A stretch of 64,000 bases of DNA from Azorinus chamasolen (Eukaryota; Mollusca; Bivalvia; Cardiida; Solecurtidae): positions 56,015,985 through 56,079,984 of the forward strand of contig OY755252.1 of assembly GCA_963576725.1 (NCBI GenBank), in the 5' to 3' direction. Each line of letters opens with the position of its first letter. Position 1 is the first letter of the stretch. Shown here piece after piece: positions 61,401-64,000 of this stretch. Position numbers and translations under genes: made by a program. The notes below the pieces were generated by a model, which saw nothing but the letters and a program-made list of their open reading frames with translations, did not search any database and was not told where the DNA came from.

Positions 61401-64000
61401 ATTAATCTACCGAAAAGGAGCATTAATTAGAGAAAAGAGAATTTTTATAATTTAGTTTGAAACCATTATGATAAATAGAGCATTTGCTCCTATAGGAGCC
61501 TTCTGCTTAACCAATTATCTCCTACTGGTGCCTTATTGCGCCTCTGTAAAACTCATTCTTTGAAACCATTACGATAGGAACAAATGCTCTATTTATAACA
61601 ATGGTTTAAAACCTAAGCAATTCTCTAAATGTCCTTTTCTGCAGTTCTAATGCTCCTTTCAGTACATTAATTCAGAGGTTTGGTTTGAAAAATAGCCTAG
61701 GAGGGAATCGGTTAACTCTTTTAAACGCTTAATTTTCAAGTAGAATCTGTCGTTATCGACTATTTATTTAATGAACATAGGAGTATATACAAGCAGGTGG
61801 TTGATTAATACAGGGTAATGTGACACAGATAGCTCCTGTAAGAGCTTTTTGCATTAACCTTGATCTGCATTAAGCTACCACCTGCCTTACAGACTCATAA
61901 TTAGACCTCTTTTCGATGACCGCTTAAGACAGGTTTTGTTGTATTCAAAATTTAAAACAGACTAGATTTACTGTGAATATTGAAGGATTGTTTATAGAAA
62001 AGTGCGACCAAACAAACAGCGCGTATCCTAATGAGAGATAGCTATATATAGCGACTTTCTGCATTACTTTTGCTCTGCATTAAGCAACTAGTATCTAGCC
62101 TTTTAATTTTTTCACCGCCAATATCGCATAAATGCACCACGACAAATAGTGCAGTCCCAGATCAGACGCCGCCTTTTCAAGGCGGCGTCTGATCAGGGAC
62201 TTCACTTGTCTCAATCTCTATTTCTATATATGTGCTTTATTCCTTTGAACTTTGCGTTTATTTATCTCATTTCCTTATTTTACTGAATGGTTTAACAAAC
62301 TTGGATTGCAGAAGACAATTATAAAGTTGGCGCCGAAATGGTTAAGATTCCCATATCCAATAAACAAATGACCGTTTAAGACAGGTTTTACCGTAATTGG
62401 CCTGCAAGTACATGTACATATCGGGGCAAGGGTTAATAGAAATTTGCTATATTGTTTTATTTATTGTAGGTCGTGAGCCATTATAACGATGATACTATTG
62501 GAGGGATGGCGAAGTGTATGACTAAAGCCTTAGACGCCGATGAAGACTTTGGTCAGTCAAACCGCAGTCCTTGTCTACAAATGGTTTATCTCCATTAATA
62601 TTAACCCTTTCCTTCATATAAACGTCTTTTCTCACATTTAAAAACACAGACGAGCCAGATGAGACGGCCGCTATAGGAGCCGTCGGATCAGGGTCTGCTC
62701 CGCTTGCTATTGGCATGATAAATAATTGATTCTACAGGTTTTTTTGCAAAGCAAACAAAGTCCTTGAAACCTTTATATTATAAAAAAAATTGCAGATAGA
62801 TATTCATGTAGCCATTATTTCTTACATGGAGCCATGAACATAGAAAGGGTTAAATGGCTCCTTGTTTTCGTTTATTCTTATTGTTCAGCCAATTACCTTT
62901 GTATCAACTATCACTAACACTACCGCCGCTATGAAATGCCCTTTTAAAAACACTGCTCTTTGTTTCCTATTCACTTTACTCCATAAATACGCGTTCTACG
63001 CCTTTGCAAACGGAGTAGACCCAGATCAGACGGCCCTTAAGGGGCCGTTTGATCAGAGTTTGCTTTGTTTGCTTATGATATTATATAGATATAATTATAT
63101 ATGTTCTGCCTTGGTCAAACATTCATGCGTCCATGCGCTATTATAAAAACTTGACCTAATTAATGTTAATGACGTCATTATTTATATCCATAGAGGAAAT
63201 GGTTTAAACATTCATACTCTTAACATAACACCACATCCAGAATATCTGCGTTAACTCGTTCTCTCCTAATGACGCCTTTTTGCGTCCCTGTAAAACTCGT
63301 TCTTCGAAATCATTGTGATAAATAGAGCACATTTCCTCTATAACAAGACGGCATCTGACCTGGGACTTCACTGTTGTCTGTATTATTTTACCCCAAGCAT
63401 ACGGGGTTTTAAAAACAAATGTTTTACTAATATACCTTTATTATTTAGTTTAGAATTATATTTAATATGAAGTTATTATTGCAGACAACATTTTTAAATT
63501 TGGCGACAACAGAGTTAAGCCTATATAAACGTCACGTTTACCAGGTCAATCATCATTTCCTCTATTACTGCTGCTTTTACTACGTCTATCACAGTTACTA
63601 ATACTACTGCTGGTACTACAACCACTGTAAGAATGTTCACTACTACTGCTTCGTCTGTCGCTGCTATTGTCACGTCTATTATCAGACAATTCTATTGAGA
63701 AGCACCAGCATGGACGTTATCTGATAAATAAGTAATGTTAATAGGTCAGTGTGCGTCTTACCTACTGCCATAGTAATATCTAACTGTCAAATAGACAAAT
63801 GTTCCTCCTAAACTCGTTTCAGTGATGGGCCATGTATTGAAGATGTGCACGAGTGGTAAAACGATTCAGGACGACCCAATCTATGCACAGGAAGTTTATA
63901 AGCTTGTGCAGCTTTCAAAAAAGCCACACGTGACGCAGTGGGAGCGACAACACGTCAATGCTGCGAAGCTAATATCTGAAGGGTATATAGGAGCAAATGC
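58406..64000 (+). CDS. TTC38: TTC38-like tetratricopeptide protein, 5' part (four exons, incomplete)
   Basis: Exons 58406-58444, 59982-60063, 62470-62551 and 63823-64000 follow the N-terminus of vertebrate TTC38 without gaps. Recognisable parts are WRGVK|EW (family WRDCQAW), LPMS, TVSDDACKMYDAA (STTSNEACKLFDA), NDDTIGG (NDKSLGG), DEDF|VMGH (DPTFVMGH) and WERQHVNAAKLISEGY (REQLHVSAVETFANGN). The gene continues beyond the window. TTC38 is a cytosolic TPR protein of poorly known function. Exon 2 is open in this frame only after three small corrections (near 59988, 60013 and 60053-60054), so the copy may be a pseudogene or contain assembly indels. A 200-N gap lies in intron 1. Confidence 0.75.
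58455..58742 (+). mobile_element. TTAA family C MITE 10 bases after the TTC38 exon 1
   Basis: TTAACCCGTTACTTCATGAATATTCATG at the left and core GCAAACAGAACATACCCTGATCA..ATCTAGGTATACTCTGTTTGC. The right end is degenerate. Confidence 0.65.
58858..58932. mobile_element. Family F palindromic element core
   Basis: GCAAACAATTTGAATCCAGATGAGACGCCGAG/TAACTCGGCGTCTCATCAGGATCCAAACTGTTTG, an almost perfect 66-base palindrome. Other copies: 20180-20240, 27353-27450, 31265-31400, 35281-35440, 36374-36560, 52270-52460, 54478-54620, 55400-55470, 55965-56040 and 56105-56175. Longer copies add a tail TTTCTCAAAAGCTTGATC..GGAAGTAGTCAAAA. No terminal repeats are defined. Confidence 0.75.
59076..59275. other. Assembly gap (200 N)
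   Basis: A run of exactly 200 unknown bases, probably a placeholder of arbitrary size. Open frames crossing it in both strands are meaningless. Confidence 0.99.
59697..59876 (+). mobile_element. Family E MITE, left half
   Basis: TACAGTTGAACTTCGATATCTCGAAC, then an inverted internal piece and AGCTTAATGCAG..TGCTGAAAGCTCCTG. It is truncated about 100 bases before TTC38 exon 2. Confidence 0.6.
59982..60063 (+). pseudogene. TTC38: Exon 2 of the TTC38-like gene, frame-disrupted
   Basis: The exon runs from TTTTTACAG to ACACAG|GTAACT. Its 82 bases are four more than the 78 needed to keep frame. One extra base near 59988, one near 60013 and two near 60053-60054 split the homologous segments EW, GDLGLPMS, TVSDDACKMYDAA and WTQ into different frames. 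The splice sites are intact. It lies about 700 bases after the assembly gap. Confidence 0.65.
60203..60436 (+). mobile_element. Family C MITE
   Basis: TTGCTCCATTACTATTC left remnant and TTATTGAGTAAAGGGTTAA right end, with core GCAAACAGTGCATATCCTGATCAGACGG..CTGATCTGGGTCTACTCTGTTTGC. Confidence 0.65.
60555..60807 (-). mobile_element. TTAA family A MITE, copy 7 (inverted)
   Basis: The reverse-orientation copy in TTC38 intron 2 has a left target mutated to TTAG and a right target TTAA. The central palindrome is CAGCTCCTGCAGGAGCTG. Confidence 0.85.
60810..61355. other. TTC38-like intron 2, nothing recognised
   Basis: AT-rich sequence without element ends or open frames of note. Confidence 0.5.
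61356..61715 (+). mobile_element. Family B MITE, rearranged
   Basis: TTAATGGATTACCGCATAGGC at the left and CCTAGGAGGGAATCGGTTAA at the right. The middle contains two half hairpins and a family D-like TAGGAGCCTTCTGC insertion. Confidence 0.6.
61790..61945. mobile_element. Family D MITE
   Basis: GCAGGTGGTTGATTAATACAGGG..TTGATCTGCATTAAGCTACCACCTGC with the right end CGCTTAAGACAGGTTTTGTTGTA. Confidence 0.65.
62103..62345 (+). mobile_element. TTAA family G MITE
   Basis: TTAATTTTTTCACCGCCAATATCGC at the left and AGTTGGCGCCGAAATGGTTAA at the right, with core palindrome CCCAGATCAGACGCCGCCTT/AAGGCGGCGTCTGATC. It ends 125 bases before TTC38 exon 3. Confidence 0.82.
62470..62551 (+). CDS. TTC38: Exon 3 of the TTC38-like gene
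   Basis: The exon runs from TTATTGTAG to TTTG|GTCAGT and encodes VVSHYNDDTIGG, then MAKCMTKALDADEDF. Phase 0 in, phase 1 out; it joins exon 4 (G|TG ATG) as the conserved FVMGH. Confidence 0.8.
62601..62853 (+). mobile_element. TTAA family C MITE, 50 bases after TTC38 exon 3
   Basis: TTAACCCTTTCCTTCATATAAACGTC...CATAGAAAGGGTTAA, with TTAA on both sides. The core is GACGGCCGCTATAGGAGCCGTC. Confidence 0.82.
62969..63206 (+). mobile_element. Family C MITE
   Basis: CACTTTACTCCATAAATACGCG at the left and CCATAGAGGAAATGGTTTAA at the right, core GCAAACGGAGTAGACCCAGATCAGACGGCCCTTAAGG. Confidence 0.72.
63250..63517 (+). mobile_element. Chimera of a family B left half and a family G right half
   Basis: TTAACTCGTTCTCTCCTAATGACGCC and AAATCATTGTGATAAATAGAGCA are family B. 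At about 63342 the sequence switches to ACAAGACGGCATCTGACCTG...GGCGACAACAGAGTTAA of family G. The join lies where both hairpin apices would be. Confidence 0.65.
63520..63822. other. TTC38-like intron 3, low-complexity
   Basis: CTACTACTGCT-type imperfect trinucleotide tract at 63560-63665 followed by unique sequence up to the exon 4 acceptor. Confidence 0.6.
63823..64000 (+). CDS. TTC38: Exon 4 of the TTC38-like gene, cut by the window end
   Basis: The acceptor CGTTTCAG is followed by an open frame to the last base of the window: MGHVLKMCTSGKTIQDDP, then VQLSKKPHVTQWERQHVNAA. It aligns with the TTC38 segment around TRREQLHVSAVE. No donor is seen before base 64000. Confidence 0.8.

Overview
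The window is eukaryotic genomic DNA, AT-rich and crowded with repeats, almost certainly from a bivalve mollusc. Evidence: spliced genes with GT-AG introns of several kb, two classes of mollusc-type tandem-core elements resembling the bivalve 'pearl' elements, and hundreds of bases of short non-autonomous transposons between and inside genes. A heterodont such as Dreissena would fit, but the species cannot be fixed from sequence alone. One assembly gap of exactly 200 N lies at 59076-59275.

Four protein-coding genes can be supported. (1) 13752-18964 (+): a two-exon, 684-residue type I membrane protein with a signal peptide, a somatomedin-B-like cysteine module, many N-glycosylation sites and one transmembrane helix. 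(2) 30242-35039 (-): a two-exon, 198-residue FAM167 family protein. (3) 39571 to about 53112 (-): a six-exon SLC16/monocarboxylate-transporter-like major facilitator protein whose N-terminal start is uncertain. (4) 58406-64000 (+, running off the window): the 5' part of a TTC38-like gene with four exons. Its second exon needs three frame corrections, so it is either hit by assembly indels or decayed. All exon phases were checked by hand and join in frame, except that TTC38 exon.

The rest is mobile-element landscape. Five short element families end in CCC next to TTAA target duplications (piggyBac-like). Two more start with CAGT next to TA (pogo/Tc1-mariner-like). Almost all carry a perfect or near-perfect central palindrome, and related palindromes recur in elements with quite different ends. 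Many copies share a TTAA, are nested in one another, or carry minisatellites or foreign DNA at the hairpin apex or the element end.

A direct segmental duplication (about 1650-7640 and 20990-26379) flanks gene 1. Because insertions differ between its copies, it supplies natural empty sites: one for a TTAA element, one (slightly diverged) for a second TTAA family, and one for a 1.8-kb pearl-like element. That pearl-like element carries an array of perfect nuclear-receptor half-site palindromes.

Region by region: 1-13.7 kb, repeats and duplication copy A; 13.7-19.0 kb, the somatomedin-B-like receptor gene; 19.0-30.2 kb, repeats and duplication copy B; 30.2-35.0 kb, FAM167; 35.0-39.5 kb, repeats; 39.5-53.1 kb, transporter gene; 53.1-58.4 kb, repeats; 58.4-64.0 kb, start of TTC38. 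The genes show no evident shared pathway.
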